A stretch of 64,000 bases of DNA from Peribacillus frigoritolerans (lineage in GTDB: Bacteria; Bacillota; Bacilli; Bacillales; DSM-1321), in the NCBI RefSeq assembly GCF_030676415.1, contig NZ_JAUUTW010000002.1:124001-188000 (forward strand), given 5' to 3'. Every line of letters starts with the position of its first letter. Position 1 is the stretch's first letter. This document shows positions 8,356-18,863 of the stretch, piece by piece. The translations under genes were made by a program, and so were the position numbers. Under the pieces are notes generated by a model. That model did not search any database. It had not been told where the DNA came from and saw only the letters and a program-made list of their open reading frames with translations.

Positions 8356-10770
8356 ATGTTTGTGTCATATAAATGGTTACAAGATTATGTTGACCTTTCA
8401 GGCATCAATGCGACGGAGCTAGCTGACAAAATCACGAAAAGCGGCATTGAGGTTGAAGGGGTAGAAAAGAAAAGTGAAGGGCTAAAAGGGGTCGTCATCG
8501 GGCATGTCATTGAACGTGAACAGCATCCAAATGCGGATAAATTGAATAAATGCCAAGTTGATATCGGGGCCGAAAATCCCGTTCAGATCATCTGTGGAGC
8601 ACCGAATGTCGATAAAGGCCAAAAAGTCGCAGTAGCTACTGTTGGCGCAGTCCTTCCAGGTAATTTCAAAATCAAGAAAGCGAAACTTCGCGGAGAGGAA
8701 TCGCACGGGATGATTTGCTCGCTTCAAGAATTGGGCTTCGAATCCAAGCTAGTTTCCAAGGATTATGCTACAGGTATCTTCGTCTTCCCTAATGATGTGG
8801 AAGTAGGGAAAGATGCATTGGAGGAACTTGGTTTAAGTGATGAAGTGCTGGAACTTGGCTTAACTCCAAACCGTTCCGACGCATTGAGCATGCTTGGTGT
8901 TGCATACGAAGTGGGAGCCATTCTAGGCCGGGAAGTGAAATGGCCGGTTGTCGGGAAAGAAGAGGCTGCTGAAAAGGCAACTGATTATATCAGTGTCAAA
9001 GTTGAAGCGAAAGAAGATAACCCGATATACATGGCTAAAATCATCAAGGATGTTAAGGTCGGACCCTCACCGCTTTGGATGCAGACTAGGTTGATGTCTG
9101 CAGGTATCCGACCTCATAATAATGTGGTGGATATCACGAACTACATTTTACTTGAATACGGCCAACCGCTCCATGCCTTTGACTATGACCGCTTTGGTTC
9201 AAAGGAAATCGTCATCCGCAGAGCGAAGGATGCTGAAAAAATCGTAACATTGGATGAAGCGGAACGCACTTTGACAGCTGACCATTTAGTGATAACAAAT
9301 GGCAGCGAGCCTGTAGCGATAGCTGGTGTGATGGGCGGAGCGGATTCCGAAGTCAAAAATGATACGACAAACATCATTATTGAAAGTGCATATTTTGCAG
9401 GTACTGTAGTTCGTAAAGCTTCAAAGGACCATGGATTGCGCAGTGAAGCCAGTGCCCGCTTTGAAAAAGGTGTCGACCCGGCCCGTGTACGTGAAGCTGG
9501 GGAACGTGCTGCACAATTGATTGCACAATATGCAGGCGGAACAGTCTTACAAGGAGCAGCAGAAGTTGACGAATTGACAATGGAACCTGCGGTCATTAGC
9601 ATCACTCTTGAAAAAATCAACACACTTCTTGGAACAAGCATGACCGTATCAGTTGTGGAATCGATCTTCAAACGTCTGCAATTCGGCGTTGAGCTTGACA
9701 ATGAAACATTCACAATCACAGTCCCGACGCGCCGTGGTGATATTACGATTGAAGCTGATTTAGTCGAAGAAGCTGCACGTTTATATGGATATGATAACAT
9801 TCCCGCTACACTGCCGATCGGTTCTGCTACCCCAGGCCAATTGACTGACTATCAAATTAAACGGCGGAAGGCACGCCGTACACTTGAAGGCGCAGGCCTT
9901 TATCAGGCGGTGACCTATTCACTGACTAGCCAGGAAAAAGCGTCCCAATTCGCATTGGAAGCAAGAGAATCCATACGATTAGCAATGCCAATGAGTGAAG
10001 AACGGAGCCAGCTGCGTTTAAGCATCGTGCCTCAATTGCTGGAAGTCGTGAAATATAACAATGCCCGCCAAATTGATTCACTGGCACTGTATGAAATCGG
10101 TTCGGTATTCTTTAAGCGTGACGAACAAGAACTGCCTGAAGAAAAAGAACATATTGCTGGAGCAATCACCGGCCTATGGGAGTCACATCTATGGCAAGGT
10201 GAAAAGAAACCAGTGGATTTCTTTGTAGCCAAAGGCGTGATCGAAGCGTTATTCGACACACTTGGATTAGCTGATCAAATCAGCTATCGCCAAGCGGAAA
10301 TCAACGACATGCATCCAGGACGGACAGCGGAAGTACTATTGAATGGTGAAGTAATCGGCTTTATCGGCCAAGTGCACCCAACTGTCCAAAAAGACTTGGA
10401 TATTAAAGAAACATACATTTTCGAACTTTCCTTAAAAGCATTGGCCGAAGCAGAAGTTGCGCCGATTGCGTACCAAACCATTCCGCGCTATCCATCAACC
10501 ACACGCGATATCGCGCTCGTTGTGGATCAAGCTACGAAAGCCGGGGACATTCAGGATATTATTGAAGAAGCCGGTAGCAAACTGCTGAAAGAAGTAAGCA
10601 TCTTCGACCTATACGAAGGTGAAAGAATGGAGGAAGGCAAGAAATCCATTGCCTACTCACTGAAATACTTCGACCCGGAACGTACTCTAACGGACGAGGA
10701 CATTACAAAAGCACATGATAAAGTGCTTGAAGCCGTTAAAGAAAAAGCTGGCGCAGAGCTAAGAGGATAA
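8356..10770 (+). CDS. pheT: Phenylalanyl-tRNA synthetase beta subunit
   Basis: 804 residues, the same length as B. subtilis PheT. The order is: N-terminal segment ([14 protein letters not shown]), EMAP-like tRNA-binding domain at about 40-150 ([15 protein letters not shown]), B3/B4 editing region at about 205-385 ([15 protein letters not shown]), B5 domain at about 410-480, catalytic-like core, and FDX-ACB anticodon-binding domain from about 710 ([14 protein letters not shown]). AAAGGAGG lies seven bases before the ATG. It is co-transcribed with pheS and closed by a strong terminator right after the stop. Confidence 0.97.
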   Translation: MFVSYKWLQDYVDLSGINATELADKITKSGIEVEGVEKKSEGLKGVVIGHVIEREQHPNADKLNKCQVDIGAENPVQIICGAPNVDKGQKVAVATVGAVLPGNFKIKKAKLRGEESHGMICSLQELGFESKLVSKDYATGIFVFPNDVEVGKDALEELGLSDEVLELGLTPNRSDALSMLGVAYEVGAILGREVKWPVVGKEEAAEKATDYISVKVEAKEDNPIYMAKIIKDVKVGPSPLWMQTRLMSAGIRPHNNVVDITNYILLEYGQPLHAFDYDRFGSKEIVIRRAKDAEKIVTLDEAERTLTADHLVITNGSEPVAIAGVMGGADSEVKNDTTNIIIESAYFAGTVVRKASKDHGLRSEASARFEKGVDPARVREAGERAAQLIAQYAGGTVLQGAAEVDELTMEPAVISITLEKINTLLGTSMTVSVVESIFKRLQFGVELDNETFTITVPTRRGDITIEADLVEEAARLYGYDNIPATLPIGSATPGQLTDYQIKRRKARRTLEGAGLYQAVTYSLTSQEKASQFALEARESIRLAMPMSEERSQLRLSIVPQLLEVVKYNNARQIDSLALYEIGSVFFKRDEQELPEEKEHIAGAITGLWESHLWQGEKKPVDFFVAKGVIEALFDTLGLADQISYRQAEINDMHPGRTAEVLLNGEVIGFIGQVHPTVQKDLDIKETYIFELSLKALAEAEVAPIAYQTIPRYPSTTRDIALVVDQATKAGDIQDIIEEAGSKLLKEVSIFDLYEGERMEEGKKSIAYSLKYFDPERTLTDEDITKAHDKVLEAVKEKAGAELRG

Positions 10771-10774
10771 ACCC

Positions 10775-10812
10775 AAAAGACAGCTCCCTGAATCATGGGG
10801 AGCTGTCTTTTT
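10775..10812 (+). terminator. Terminator of pheST
   Basis: AAAAGACAGCTCCC / GGGAGCTGTCTTTTT hairpin directly after the pheT stop, with the minisatellite beginning eight bases later. Confidence 0.9.
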
Positions 10813-10820
10813 AGAATTTA

Positions 10821-11114
10821 CGAGTAAACCGCGCAAACTCACGAGTAAACCGTACGAACTCACGAGTAAATGGAGCAAACTCACGAGTAAACCGCACGAA
10901 CTCACGAGTAAACCGCGTAAACTCACGAGTAAATGGAGCAAACTCACGAGTAAACCGCACGAACTCACGAGTAAACCGCGCAAACTCACGAGTAAATGGA
11001 GCAAACTCACGAGTAAACCGCGCAAACTCACGAGTAAATGGAGCAAACTCACGAGTAAATCGCGCAAACTCACGAGTAAACCGCGCGAACTCACGTATAA
11101 ACCGCGTAAACTCA
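10821..11114. repeat. 21-bp tandem repeat (minisatellite), 14 units
   Basis: Fourteen consecutive 21-bp units of the type CGAGTAAACCGCGCAAACTCA fill the space between the pheT and rnhC terminators. Four units (at 10863, 10926, 10989 and 11031) carry TGGAGC instead of CCGCGC. The first three of these are exactly 63 bp apart, giving a higher-order period of three units. The last unit (11094) is diverged (CGTATAAACC) and a decayed partial follows. Because 21 is a multiple of three, one minus-strand frame stays open across the array, but it lacks a start signal and looks non-coding. No unique spacers separate the units, so this is not CRISPR. Confidence 0.95.
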
Positions 11115-11117
11115 CGA

Positions 11118-11154
11118 GAAAAAGGCGGCTGTTCCGGAAGATCAGCCGCTTTCT
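11118..11154 (-). terminator. Terminator of rnhC
   Basis: On the minus strand AAAGCGGCTGATCTTCC...CAGCCGCCTTTTT: a seven-base GC stem (GCGGCTG/CAGCCGC) with a T-run directly downstream of the rnhC stop. Confidence 0.85.
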
Positions 11155-11155
11155 T

Positions 11156-12115
11156 CTATTTATGATATTTCTGTTGATAAAGTCGCTTCGCTTTTTCTGT
11201 GTTGGCGAAGTGGGTTTTCGTGAATTCGTGTAATGAATCGATTCCTTTTTCATGAATCAATCTTGCGGCGGCTTCATCGACTGCAAATCCGGCACCTTTT
11301 GGGATTTTGAATCCAGCTTTTTCACTCAGTGAGTCAAAGCGTTTGACGAATGCATATCTGGCCAGGATGGATGCGGCTGCTACTCCAAGGTGAATGCCTT
11401 CCGCTTTTGTGCATAGATAGGTGGCATTAGCTTGGAATAGTTCTTGGCCTTTTAGGTAATTGAAAAATACCTCTGGTTGAGCGAATTGATCAATAAGGAC
11501 CGCCTCCGCTTGTTCCGGCTGGATTTTTTGCATGAGGTGCTTAATTGCTTGGTTATGGAGGAGTGCCTTCATTTTTCCTTGTGACATTCCCTTTGCCTGC
11601 AGCGTATTATATTTTGGGTTGTCGCATGTGAGCAGGCTGAATGGTACTACATCCTTAATCTGTTTGGCAATTTCGATGATCTGTGGATCTTTCAGATTTT
11701 TGGAATCCTGGACACCAAGCTCCTTCAATAGGGCGAGTTGCTCCTTTTTTGCATATACGGCTACGACGGTGATCGGGCCGAAATAGTCTCCTGTTCCGAC
11801 TTCATCGGAACCAATCACTGACATGGTTCCGATATTTGCAGGCGGCGAATATCGATGGACCTTGACTGATGCAGATGATGCCGTTTTTTTCTTTGGAGCC
11901 GCAGCAGTGGTACCTTTTTGCCATTTTCCCGCTTCTAGTTCTGCATTCTTACCTTGAAAAAGGACCTTCCCGGATTTATAGGCCGTCACCGTACATAGCG
12001 GCGGTTTGGCGGAAAAGATGCTCCCCGGCGGAAGCTTGGCGGCCAAGGATGAAGAATAATGGGACTTCATCGCCTTTATTTGTTCAGGACTGATAAGTAA
12101 AACAACATGGGACAT
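11156..12115 (-). CDS. rnhC: Ribonuclease HIII
   Basis: 319 residues. The N-terminal DUF3378/TBP-like substrate-binding domain (about 1-85, MSHVVLLISPEQI) is linked by an A/K-rich hinge to the RNase H2-type catalytic domain. That domain opens with GSDEVGTGDYFGP; the acidic DE pair is at residues 104-105 and further acidic positions are in VQDSKNL and VLIDQF. The length fits RnhC (just over 310 residues) rather than RNase HII. It removes RNA from RNA-DNA hybrids. AGGAG lies eleven bases before the ATG on the minus strand. The gene is divergent from zapA, as in B. subtilis. Confidence 0.95.
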   Translation of the reverse strand: MSHVVLLISPEQIKAMKSHYSSSLAAKLPPGSIFSAKPPLCTVTAYKSGKVLFQGKNAELEAGKWQKGTTAAAPKKKTASSASVKVHRYSPPANIGTMSVIGSDEVGTGDYFGPITVVAVYAKKEQLALLKELGVQDSKNLKDPQIIEIAKQIKDVVPFSLLTCDNPKYNTLQAKGMSQGKMKALLHNQAIKHLMQKIQPEQAEAVLIDQFAQPEVFFNYLKGQELFQANATYLCTKAEGIHLGVAAASILARYAFVKRFDSLSEKAGFKIPKGAGFAVDEAAARLIHEKGIDSLHEFTKTHFANTEKAKRLYQQKYHK

Positions 12116-12287
12116 AATGGGTTAGCTCCTAACTTCATTTTGTTTATTAGGTAATCTTCTTCCTAAATCCGCTTTCGTTTGACAAATTATTGAAATTTTA
12201 ATGCAAGAAATGACGTTGTACTCTCTTTCATGACGAAAAACTTCATGATATGATAGAATTAGGATTGTTTAGATTGGGGGCATCATT

Positions 12288-12548
12288 TTGTCAGACGATA
12301 AACGAAATAAAACAACAGTTGATATATACGGACAACCATATACAATCGTCGGCACAGAAAGCGCAAGTCATATGCGCCTGGTCGCTTCGATGGTTGACGA
12401 AAAAATGAGAGAGATCAGGATGAAAAATCCATATTTGGATACAAGCAAGCTAGCGGTGCTAACGGCCGTGAATACCATCCACGAATATATTAAATTAAAA
12501 GATGAACTAGACCAGCTTCAACTGGAATTAAAGAGAGAGAAGGACTGA
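12288..12548 (+). CDS. zapA: Cell division protein ZapA
   Basis: 86 residues, beginning [18 protein letters not shown] from a TTG codon, with a C-terminal coiled-coil ([17 protein letters not shown]). ZapA binds FtsZ and promotes bundling of the Z ring. The TTG start is supported by the family N-terminus; GGGGGC upstream is a modest ribosome site. It lies four bases ahead of cvpA, and the two form an operon divergent from rnhC. Confidence 0.92.
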   Translation: MSDDKRNKTTVDIYGQPYTIVGTESASHMRLVASMVDEKMREIRMKNPYLDTSKLAVLTAVNTIHEYIKLKDELDQLQLELKREKD

Positions 12549-12552
12549 GTAC

Positions 12553-13098
12553 ATGCTTGATTTAGCAATTCTGGCCATTCTTTTAATCGGTTTATTAATC
12601 GGTTTAAAGCGTGGCTTCATTTTACAAACGGTTCATATGACAGGGTTCATTGTAGCCTTCATCGTCGCCTATGTATTTTACGGAGATCTTGCTCCCAATT
12701 TAAAGTTGTGGATTCCATTCCCAACGATGGGTGATTCGTCGACCCTTAATATGTTTTTCGATACAGTCGGCCTTGATACGGCGTATTACAATGCAATTGC
12801 CTTTGCAATCATTTTCTTTGCTGCCAAGATTCTTTGGCAAATGATAGGATCCATGCTCAATTTCATTACCCATCTTCCGATATTAAAGCAGCTGAATCGC
12901 TGGGGTGGAGGGATATTGGGTTTTCTCGAAGTCTATCTTATCATGTTTATTATATTATATATAGCTGCCATGCTGCCAATGGATTCCATCCAGAAACCAT
13001 TAACGGGCTCATTTTTGGCAGAATCGATCGTGAAACATACGCCGTTCCTTTCCGAGCAAGTGAAGGAACTTTGGTTTCATGATGTAAAACAATCTTAA
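12553..13098 (+). CDS. cvpA: CvpA-family membrane protein
   Basis: 181 residues with four predicted membrane helices (about 2-22, 28-48, 75-97, 122-144). The N-terminal LAILLIGLLIGLKRGFILQTV motif region is typical of the CvpA family (YshB in B. subtilis). The E. coli member is needed for colicin V production, while the role in Bacillus is unknown. Four bases separate it from zapA, so both are probably made from one message. A long hairpin terminator follows. Confidence 0.88.
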   Translation: MLDLAILAILLIGLLIGLKRGFILQTVHMTGFIVAFIVAYVFYGDLAPNLKLWIPFPTMGDSSTLNMFFDTVGLDTAYYNAIAFAIIFFAAKILWQMIGSMLNFITHLPILKQLNRWGGGILGFLEVYLIMFIILYIAAMLPMDSIQKPLTGSFLAESIVKHTPFLSEQVKELWFHDVKQS

Positions 13099-13111
13099 TG
13101 TCAGTATAAGA

Positions 13112-13174
13112 GGGCCTGCCTCCCTTTCTCAAAGTCCTGAATTCCTATACTTTGAACGGGGGAGGCCCCTTTTT
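13112..13174 (+). terminator. Long-loop terminator after cvpA
   Basis: GGGCCTGCCTCCC (13112-13124) pairs with GGGGGAGGCCCC (13158-13169), followed by TTTTT. The roughly 30-base loop is unusually long. Confidence 0.7.
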
Positions 13175-13308
13175 ATGTAGCAGCCTGTAACTTCCCCCTA
13201 TTTGATTCGAAAGTTAAGAATCGGACTGCTTGTACTTTACCTCCAAGAAAGGTATCTTTAAGAAAGTGAACAGGGGACACCCTACTAATTTTTTCGGCGG
13301 TGAATTAA

Positions 13309-15027
13309 ATGACAATTAATAAAAAAGATATCATTAAACTATTAGAAAAAATTGCAATATATATGGAACTAAAAGGAGAGAACCCGTTCAAGGTTTCAGC
13401 TTTCCGGAAGGCAGCGGGCGCCTTGGAAACGGATGACCGGAGCCTGTCGGCCATCGAAGACTTTACCGCTTTAAATGGAATCGGGAAAGGAACGGCATCC
13501 GTCATCGAAGAGTATATAAATGAGGGGAAATCGACTGTACTTGAAGAGCTTCAGGAGCAGGTGCCAAAAGGATTGATTCCACTCTTGCAGCTTCAAGGTT
13601 TGGGCGGGAAGAAAATTGCCAAGCTTCATAAAGAGCTGCATGTCAATGATGTAAATGATCTTAAAATCGCCTGTGAAGAAGGCAGGGTCGCGGCGCTTGC
13701 CGGTTTCGGCAAAAAAACGGAAGAGAAGATCCTGTCTGCAATTGCCGAGGCGGGTTCAAGGCCCGATCGACTGCCCCTTGCCTTCATGAGGCCGATTGCG
13801 GATGATATTGAAACGGCCCTTGCTAACATGGAATACATCATCCGTTCTTCCAGGGCCGGCAGCATCCGGCGTATGAGGGAGACCATCAAGGACCTCGATT
13901 TCATCATCTCGACAGATCATCCCGAAGAAGTTAAGGATCAACTGCTTGCATTAACGGGGATAAAGCAGGTGATTGCGGCCGGTGATACAAAGGTATCGGT
14001 CGTGCTTGATTATGAATATGATATTTCTGTCGATTTCCGAATCGTGAAGGATAAGGAATTCATCACGACACTCCATCATTTTACAGGTTCGAAGGATCAC
14101 AATGTGCGGATGCGCCAGCTTGCTAAAGATCGCGGAGAGAAAATCAGCGAATATGGGGTGGAAGTGGCTGAAACTGGTGATGTATTGACGTTTGAAACAG
14201 AAGAACAATTTTATAATCATTTTGGTCTTCCTTTCATTCCGCCAGAAATACGTGAAGACGGAACCGAAGTGGAGCATTATGATGCTAATGAACCTCTCAT
14301 ATCTTTAGAGGCCATTAAAGGTGACCTGCATATGCATACCACATGGAGTGATGGAGCTCATACGATTGAAGAAATGATTGAAGCATGCCGTGCAAAAGGT
14401 TATCGATATATGGCCATCACCGATCATTCGCAATATCTGAAAGTGGCGAACGGCTTGACCGTGGAACGTTTACGTGAACAAAAACGGATCATCCATGAAC
14501 TAAATGAAAAATACGCTGACTTTACCGTTCTTTCAGGGATTGAAATGGACATACTTCCTGATGGGACACTTGATTATGACGATGAGCTGCTTGCTGAGAT
14601 GGATTTGGTGATCGCATCGATTCACTCAAGCTTTTCACAGCCTCGGGAAACGATCATGGAGCGCTTAAAAACGGCTCTGAATAATCCTCATGTCGATATC
14701 ATCGCACATCCAACGGGAAGGATCATCGGCAGACGCACCGGATATGATGTTGATATAGAGATGCTGATCGAACTGGCCCGTGAAACGAATACTGCCTTGG
14801 AATTGAATGCGAATCCAAACCGATTGGATTTGGCACCTCCCCATCTGCGCAAAGCACAGGAAGCAGGCGTTCCAATCGTAATCAATACGGATGCCCACAG
14901 CATCGACATGCTTGAACATATGCCTGTTGGGGTCTCGTCGGCCAAAAAGGGCTGGATTAAAGAAGCAACGGTTCTAAATGCAAGGGACACGGATGGATTA
15001 TTAGCGTTTTTAAAGAGAAATGATTAA
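13309..15027 (+). CDS. polX: Family X DNA polymerase / 3'-5' exonuclease PolX
   Basis: 572 residues with two domains. The N-terminal POLXc part (1-~315) has helix-hairpin-helix motifs (LNGIGKGTASVIEEY and LQGLGGKKIAKL) and the nucleotidyltransferase signature SIRRMRETIKDLDFII from about residue 185. The C-terminal PHP domain starts at about 338 with GDLHMHTTWSDG and continues with ITDHSQ, GIEMDI, SIHSSF, HPTG and NTDAH, the metal-binding histidines and acids of the exonuclease. It works in base-excision and gap repair. The ribosome site (GGCGGTG) is weak. mutS2 follows after 35 bases, forming a recombination/repair pair as in B. subtilis. Confidence 0.95.
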   Translation: MTINKKDIIKLLEKIAIYMELKGENPFKVSAFRKAAGALETDDRSLSAIEDFTALNGIGKGTASVIEEYINEGKSTVLEELQEQVPKGLIPLLQLQGLGGKKIAKLHKELHVNDVNDLKIACEEGRVAALAGFGKKTEEKILSAIAEAGSRPDRLPLAFMRPIADDIETALANMEYIIRSSRAGSIRRMRETIKDLDFIISTDHPEEVKDQLLALTGIKQVIAAGDTKVSVVLDYEYDISVDFRIVKDKEFITTLHHFTGSKDHNVRMRQLAKDRGEKISEYGVEVAETGDVLTFETEEQFYNHFGLPFIPPEIREDGTEVEHYDANEPLISLEAIKGDLHMHTTWSDGAHTIEEMIEACRAKGYRYMAITDHSQYLKVANGLTVERLREQKRIIHELNEKYADFTVLSGIEMDILPDGTLDYDDELLAEMDLVIASIHSSFSQPRETIMERLKTALNNPHVDIIAHPTGRIIGRRTGYDVDIEMLIELARETNTALELNANPNRLDLAPPHLRKAQEAGVPIVINTDAHSIDMLEHMPVGVSSAKKGWIKEATVLNARDTDGLLAFLKRND

Positions 15028-15062
15028 CTATTTGCCCATAAATAAGGAGGAGCCTTAACTCC

Positions 15063-17420
15063 ATGCATAATAAAGCTTTAAAGACATTGGAATTTCATAA
15101 AATAAAAGAACAATTAATTTCACACGCTTCCTCATCCATAGGAAAAGAGAAGGCAGAGCAATTGATGCCTTCCACGGATTTTGAAGAGGTGTCGAGATGG
15201 CAGGAAGAAACAGATGAGTCAGCCAAAATCGTCCGGTTGAAAGGTAATTTGCCATTGGGCGGGATTTTTGATATCCGACCACATGCAAAAAGGGCACAGA
15301 TTGGCGGAATGCTCTCACCGATGGAATTGATGGAACTTGCGAGTACGATTCGTGCCGGCAGGATCCTCAGCCGTTTCTTCGAAGAACTCGCAGAACAGGA
15401 AATTGATGTTCCGCTTTTAGCCGAATATATCGATTCCCTTCATCCATTGATTGATTTGCAGCAGGAAATTACCTATGCAATAAGCGAACATGGCGAAGTG
15501 ATGGATTCTGCCAGCGACAAGCTTCGTTCCCTAAGAAACCAGATTCGGACGAACGAAAGCCGGGTCCGGGAAAAACTAGAAAGCATGATCCGTTCTTCCA
15601 ATGCATCAACAATGTTATCCGATGCCATCATCACCATCCGGAATGACCGATTCGTCATCCCGGTAAAACAGGAATACCGCAGTGTGTATGGCGGGATCAT
15701 TCATGATCAATCCTCATCAGGGCAGACGTTGTTCATTGAACCGCAAGCAATCGTTCAACTGAATAATGTCCTGCAGGAAACCCGAGTGAAGGAAACACAG
15801 GAAATAGAACGGATATTGGTCGAACTATCGGAAAAAGTCGGTGCGTTCACGCCTGAATTGCTTCATAATGTCAAAGTTCTTGCACAAATCGATTTCCTTG
15901 TAGCCAAGGCAAAGTATGCAAAATCGATAAAAGGATCCAAGCCGATTCTGAATAATGAGGGACGCGTTAAATTATTCAAAGCGAAACACCCGCTCATTCC
16001 GAGTGATGTTGTCGTGGCCAATGACATTTTTCTTGGTGATGAATTTACGACAATCGTCATCACCGGTCCGAATACAGGTGGTAAGACCGTTACCCTGAAA
16101 ACGATTGGCCTCTGTACGTTAATGGCCCAGTCAGGTCTGCAAATCCCTGCGCTGGATGGTTCTGAAACGGCTGTGTTTTCCTCTGTTTATGCCGATATTG
16201 GCGATGAACAGTCGATTGAACAAAGCTTAAGTACATTCTCTTCGCATATGGTCAATATTGTCGATATCCTTAAGCATGTCGATTATGACAGCCTTGTTTT
16301 ATTCGATGAGCTTGGAGCGGGAACTGACCCACAGGAAGGTGCCGCTTTGGCCATTTCCATTTTGGATGAAGTGTATAAGCGCGGAGCACGTGTGATTGCA
16401 ACGACACATTACCCGGAATTAAAAGCTTATGGATATGATCGGGAAGGCGTCATTAATGCAAGCGTTGAATTTAATGTTGAATCCTTGAGTCCCACCTATA
16501 AACTGTTGATTGGTGTACCAGGGCGGAGTAATGCGTTTGAAATTTCCAAGCGCCTTGGTTTGGAAGAAAGCGTGATAAGCAACGCCCGCAGCCATATTGG
16601 TGAGGATACGAATAAAGTGGAGAATATGATAGCGTCCCTTGAAGACAGCCGCAAGAAGGCCGAAGAAGAGGAGCTGGAAGCCAAGAATCACCTGAAACAG
16701 GCGGAAATTCTTCATAAAGACCTTCAAAGGCAAATTGGTGAATATCATGAAGAACGGGACGCGATGGTCGAAAAGGCAGCAAAAGAGGCAGCGGCAATCG
16801 TTGAAAATGCACAAAAGGAAGCGGAAGCGATTATTGCCGACTTACGTAAACTGCGACTTGAAAAGCACGCCGATGTTAAAGAACATGAACTGATCGATGC
16901 CAAAAAACGGCTTGAAGAAGCAGCTCCTAAAGTGAAAAAAACATCAAATAAAGCTGCTGCAAGGCCGCTGGATAAAAGTTTGAAACCTGGAGATGAAGTA
17001 AAGGTCGTAAGCTTTGGTCAAAAAGGACACTTGATTGAGAAGGTCTCAAATAATGAATGGCAGGTTCAGATCGGCATCATGAAAATGAAGGTGAAGGAGT
17101 CTGACCTGGAATTCATCAAAGCCACAAAAGTAAAAGAAACAAAGCCGCTTACCACGATCAAAGGCCGCGATTATCACGTTAGCGTCGAACTTGACCTCCG
17201 TGGAGAACGCTTTGAAAATGCAATATCAAGAGTGGAGAAGTACATTGATGATGCTCTTTTGGCCGGTTATTCGAGTGTCTCCATCATTCATGGTAAAGGA
17301 ACGGGTGCTCTTCGGTCCGGGGTCCAGGAATACTTGAAAAATCACCGCTCTGTCAAAAGGATTCGCTTCGGTGAAGCCGGTGAAGGCGGAACAGGTGTTA
17401 CGGTGGTGGAATTTAAATAA
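15063..17420 (+). CDS. mutS2: Endonuclease MutS2 (MutSB)
   Basis: 785 residues, the usual size. The MutS-like core and clamp are followed by the ABC ATPase with Walker [14 protein letters not shown] (about 335-347) and [16 protein letters not shown] as Walker B. A long coiled-coil follows (about 515-610), then a KOW-like segment. The C-terminal Smr nuclease domain (about 706-785) has [23 protein letters not shown] and [13 protein letters not shown]. It lacks the mismatch-recognition domain of MutS1. Family members act on branched DNA and on stalled, collided ribosomes; which role applies cannot be read here. GGAGGAGCC precedes the ATG at 15063. Confidence 0.96.
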   Translation: MHNKALKTLEFHKIKEQLISHASSSIGKEKAEQLMPSTDFEEVSRWQEETDESAKIVRLKGNLPLGGIFDIRPHAKRAQIGGMLSPMELMELASTIRAGRILSRFFEELAEQEIDVPLLAEYIDSLHPLIDLQQEITYAISEHGEVMDSASDKLRSLRNQIRTNESRVREKLESMIRSSNASTMLSDAIITIRNDRFVIPVKQEYRSVYGGIIHDQSSSGQTLFIEPQAIVQLNNVLQETRVKETQEIERILVELSEKVGAFTPELLHNVKVLAQIDFLVAKAKYAKSIKGSKPILNNEGRVKLFKAKHPLIPSDVVVANDIFLGDEFTTIVITGPNTGGKTVTLKTIGLCTLMAQSGLQIPALDGSETAVFSSVYADIGDEQSIEQSLSTFSSHMVNIVDILKHVDYDSLVLFDELGAGTDPQEGAALAISILDEVYKRGARVIATTHYPELKAYGYDREGVINASVEFNVESLSPTYKLLIGVPGRSNAFEISKRLGLEESVISNARSHIGEDTNKVENMIASLEDSRKKAEEEELEAKNHLKQAEILHKDLQRQIGEYHEERDAMVEKAAKEAAAIVENAQKEAEAIIADLRKLRLEKHADVKEHELIDAKKRLEEAAPKVKKTSNKAAARPLDKSLKPGDEVKVVSFGQKGHLIEKVSNNEWQVQIGIMKMKVKESDLEFIKATKVKETKPLTTIKGRDYHVSVELDLRGERFENAISRVEKYIDDALLAGYSSVSIIHGKGTGALRSGVQEYLKNHRSVKRIRFGEAGEGGTGVTVVEFK

Positions 17421-17485
17421 AGGAAAGTGGTCACTCCGGCTATTCAGCCAAGCCGGGTGGCTAGTTACCATTCGGGAGTTGGACC

Positions 17486-17893
17486 ATGGAGAACATGTGG
17501 GAAAATGAATATGTATATATAGCTGCTCGTTACAGTGTCGTTATTCTGTGCATGATTGTTTTTTTAGCCATTTTTGAACTTGTCACAAAGTACAAGAACT
17601 GGGAGGAAATCAAACAGGGAAACCTTTCTGTCGCGTTGGCAACAGGTGGTAAAATATTTGGGATCGCCTATGTATTCCAACAGTCCATTCTCCATCAGAA
17701 TTCGCTTCTTACCATGATTGGCTGGGGCGTATACGGATTTGTCCTGCTGTTGATCGGTTATTTCATTTTTGAATTTATGACTCCTGGATTTAAAATAGAT
17801 GAAGAGATACAAAAAGATAATCGGGCAGTGGGATTCCTATCGATGATCATATCAATCGCATTATCTTTCGTCATCGGCGCTGGAATTTCTTAA
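17486..17893 (+). CDS. yshE: DUF350-family membrane protein (YshE type)
   Basis: 135 residues with four membrane helices (about 13-33, 48-68, 75-97, 113-133), typical of DUF350 (UPF0719) proteins. B. subtilis YshE occupies the same place after mutS2. The function is unknown. A GC-rich hairpin without a T-run (CTCCGGCT/AGCCGGG, about 17434-17455) separates it from mutS2 and may be a processing or stability element. The start ATG follows GGGAGTTGGACC. A tiny membrane-peptide frame follows within 26 bases. Confidence 0.85.
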   Translation: MENMWENEYVYIAARYSVVILCMIVFLAIFELVTKYKNWEEIKQGNLSVALATGGKIFGIAYVFQQSILHQNSLLTMIGWGVYGFVLLLIGYFIFEFMTPGFKIDEEIQKDNRAVGFLSMIISIALSFVIGAGIS

Positions 17894-17918
17894 TGCCCTT
17901 CATGAAAGGGAGTAAGCT

Positions 17919-18002
17919 GTGGAGAAACTTGCAAAAGTCTTAATTGTTTGTTGCGGAATCTTTTTTCTGTTAGGAATCATTTATATGACATTCTTCAATT
18001 GA
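17919..18002 (+). CDS. Probable 27-residue single-pass membrane peptide
   Basis: A GTG at 17919 opens a 27-codon frame ending with TGA at 18000-18002, in the order MEKLAKVLIVCCGIFF and LLGIIYMTFFN. AAAGGGAG (17905-17912) lies six bases upstream, which is ideal spacing. The product is one hydrophobic helix with a short charged N-terminus. A terminator begins at the stop codon, so the frame fills the space between yshE and the terminator exactly. I do not recognise a family. The ribosome site, composition and tight fit favour a real small gene. Confidence 0.6.
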   Translation: MEKLAKVLIVCCGIFFLLGIIYMTFFN

Positions 18003-18030
18003 AGCGGCCATTGTGCCGCTTCTTTTATTT
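18002..18030 (+). terminator. Terminator of the mutS2-yshE unit
   Basis: AAGCGGC-CATTGT-GCCGCTT followed by CTTTTATTT. Confidence 0.85.
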
Positions 18031-18104
18031 GATTTCTATTAAAAAGAGTGGGGGGTATGTATAATAATAATGGCCAAATAGACTTTTCGGAAAAGGAGAG
18101 GATT

Positions 18105-18863
18105 ATGGATCAGTCCAAATTGATACAAAAGATTGAAGAATTATCGCTGAATGCTTTACCGGCCATGCAAACGCAAATCTATGACGGATGGGTTATCCGA
18201 TTTGCGGATGGATATACGAAACGGGCGAATTCTATCACCCCCATCTATTTATCGAATGAAAATGTGAAAAAGAAAATATTGAATTGTGAACAATTATATT
18301 TTGCAAGGAATGATAAGGCAGTGTACAAAATGACTCCACAGGCAAAGCCTATCAACTTGGATAGTGTACTGGAAGAGTCTGGGTATGTCCTTGAGGGAAC
18401 AACAAGTGTCCAAGTATTGAATTTGGCAGAAATAGAATCACCGAATGAAACCCATGTCATAAAGTATGATCATTTACATGATGACTGGTTTCACGATTTC
18501 TGCCTACTAAGTAATATCAATGATCATGATCAAACCATCCTGAAAAAGATGTTAAGGAATATCATTCCAAAAACATGCTTTATGTTGTTGACTGATGAGG
18601 GTGGAACCGCGACAGCAAGTGGACTGGGTGTTTTGGAAGACGAATACATAGGCCTGTACAATATCATTACTCATGAAACCTTTCGAAACCAAGGAAATGG
18701 TGCAATACTCATTCGTAATCTATTGCATTGGGGTAAAGAAAATGGAGCAAAAAATGCGTATCTTCAGGTGATAGAAACGAACGCGCCTGCTCTAAGCTTG
18801 TACGGAAAATTGGGATTTGAAGAAAAATATAAGTATTGGTATAGAATTAAAACTAAGGAGTAG
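18105..18863 (+). CDS. GNAT-family N-acetyltransferase
   Basis: 252 residues. The C-terminal half carries the GNAT acetyl-CoA fold: YIGLYNIITHETFRNQGNGA with the R/Q-x2-G-x-G/A loop, then LHWGKENGAKNAYLQVIETN and ALSLYGKLGFEEKYKYWYR. The N-terminal half (about 1-120) starts with a conserved GWVIRFADGYTKRANSI segment seen in acetyltransferases of this size. The substrate is unknown. I chose the ATG at 18105 because AAAAGGAGAGG precedes it closely. The frame is open from 18048 but with no comparable site. It is monocistronic, with terminators on both sides. Confidence 0.82.
   Translation: MDQSKLIQKIEELSLNALPAMQTQIYDGWVIRFADGYTKRANSITPIYLSNENVKKKILNCEQLYFARNDKAVYKMTPQAKPINLDSVLEESGYVLEGTTSVQVLNLAEIESPNETHVIKYDHLHDDWFHDFCLLSNINDHDQTILKKMLRNIIPKTCFMLLTDEGGTATASGLGVLEDEYIGLYNIITHETFRNQGNGAILIRNLLHWGKENGAKNAYLQVIETNAPALSLYGKLGFEEKYKYWYRIKTKE

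Noticed and set aside
10821..11114. CRISPR array
   Set aside because: The 21-bp units are directly adjacent with no unique spacers, and no cas genes are nearby.
10759..11253. 164-codon minus-strand open frame across the 21-bp repeats
   Set aside because: It exists because 21 is a multiple of three. It has no ribosome site, runs from the rnhC 3' end through its terminator, and encodes only a Leu/Val/Ser repeat.
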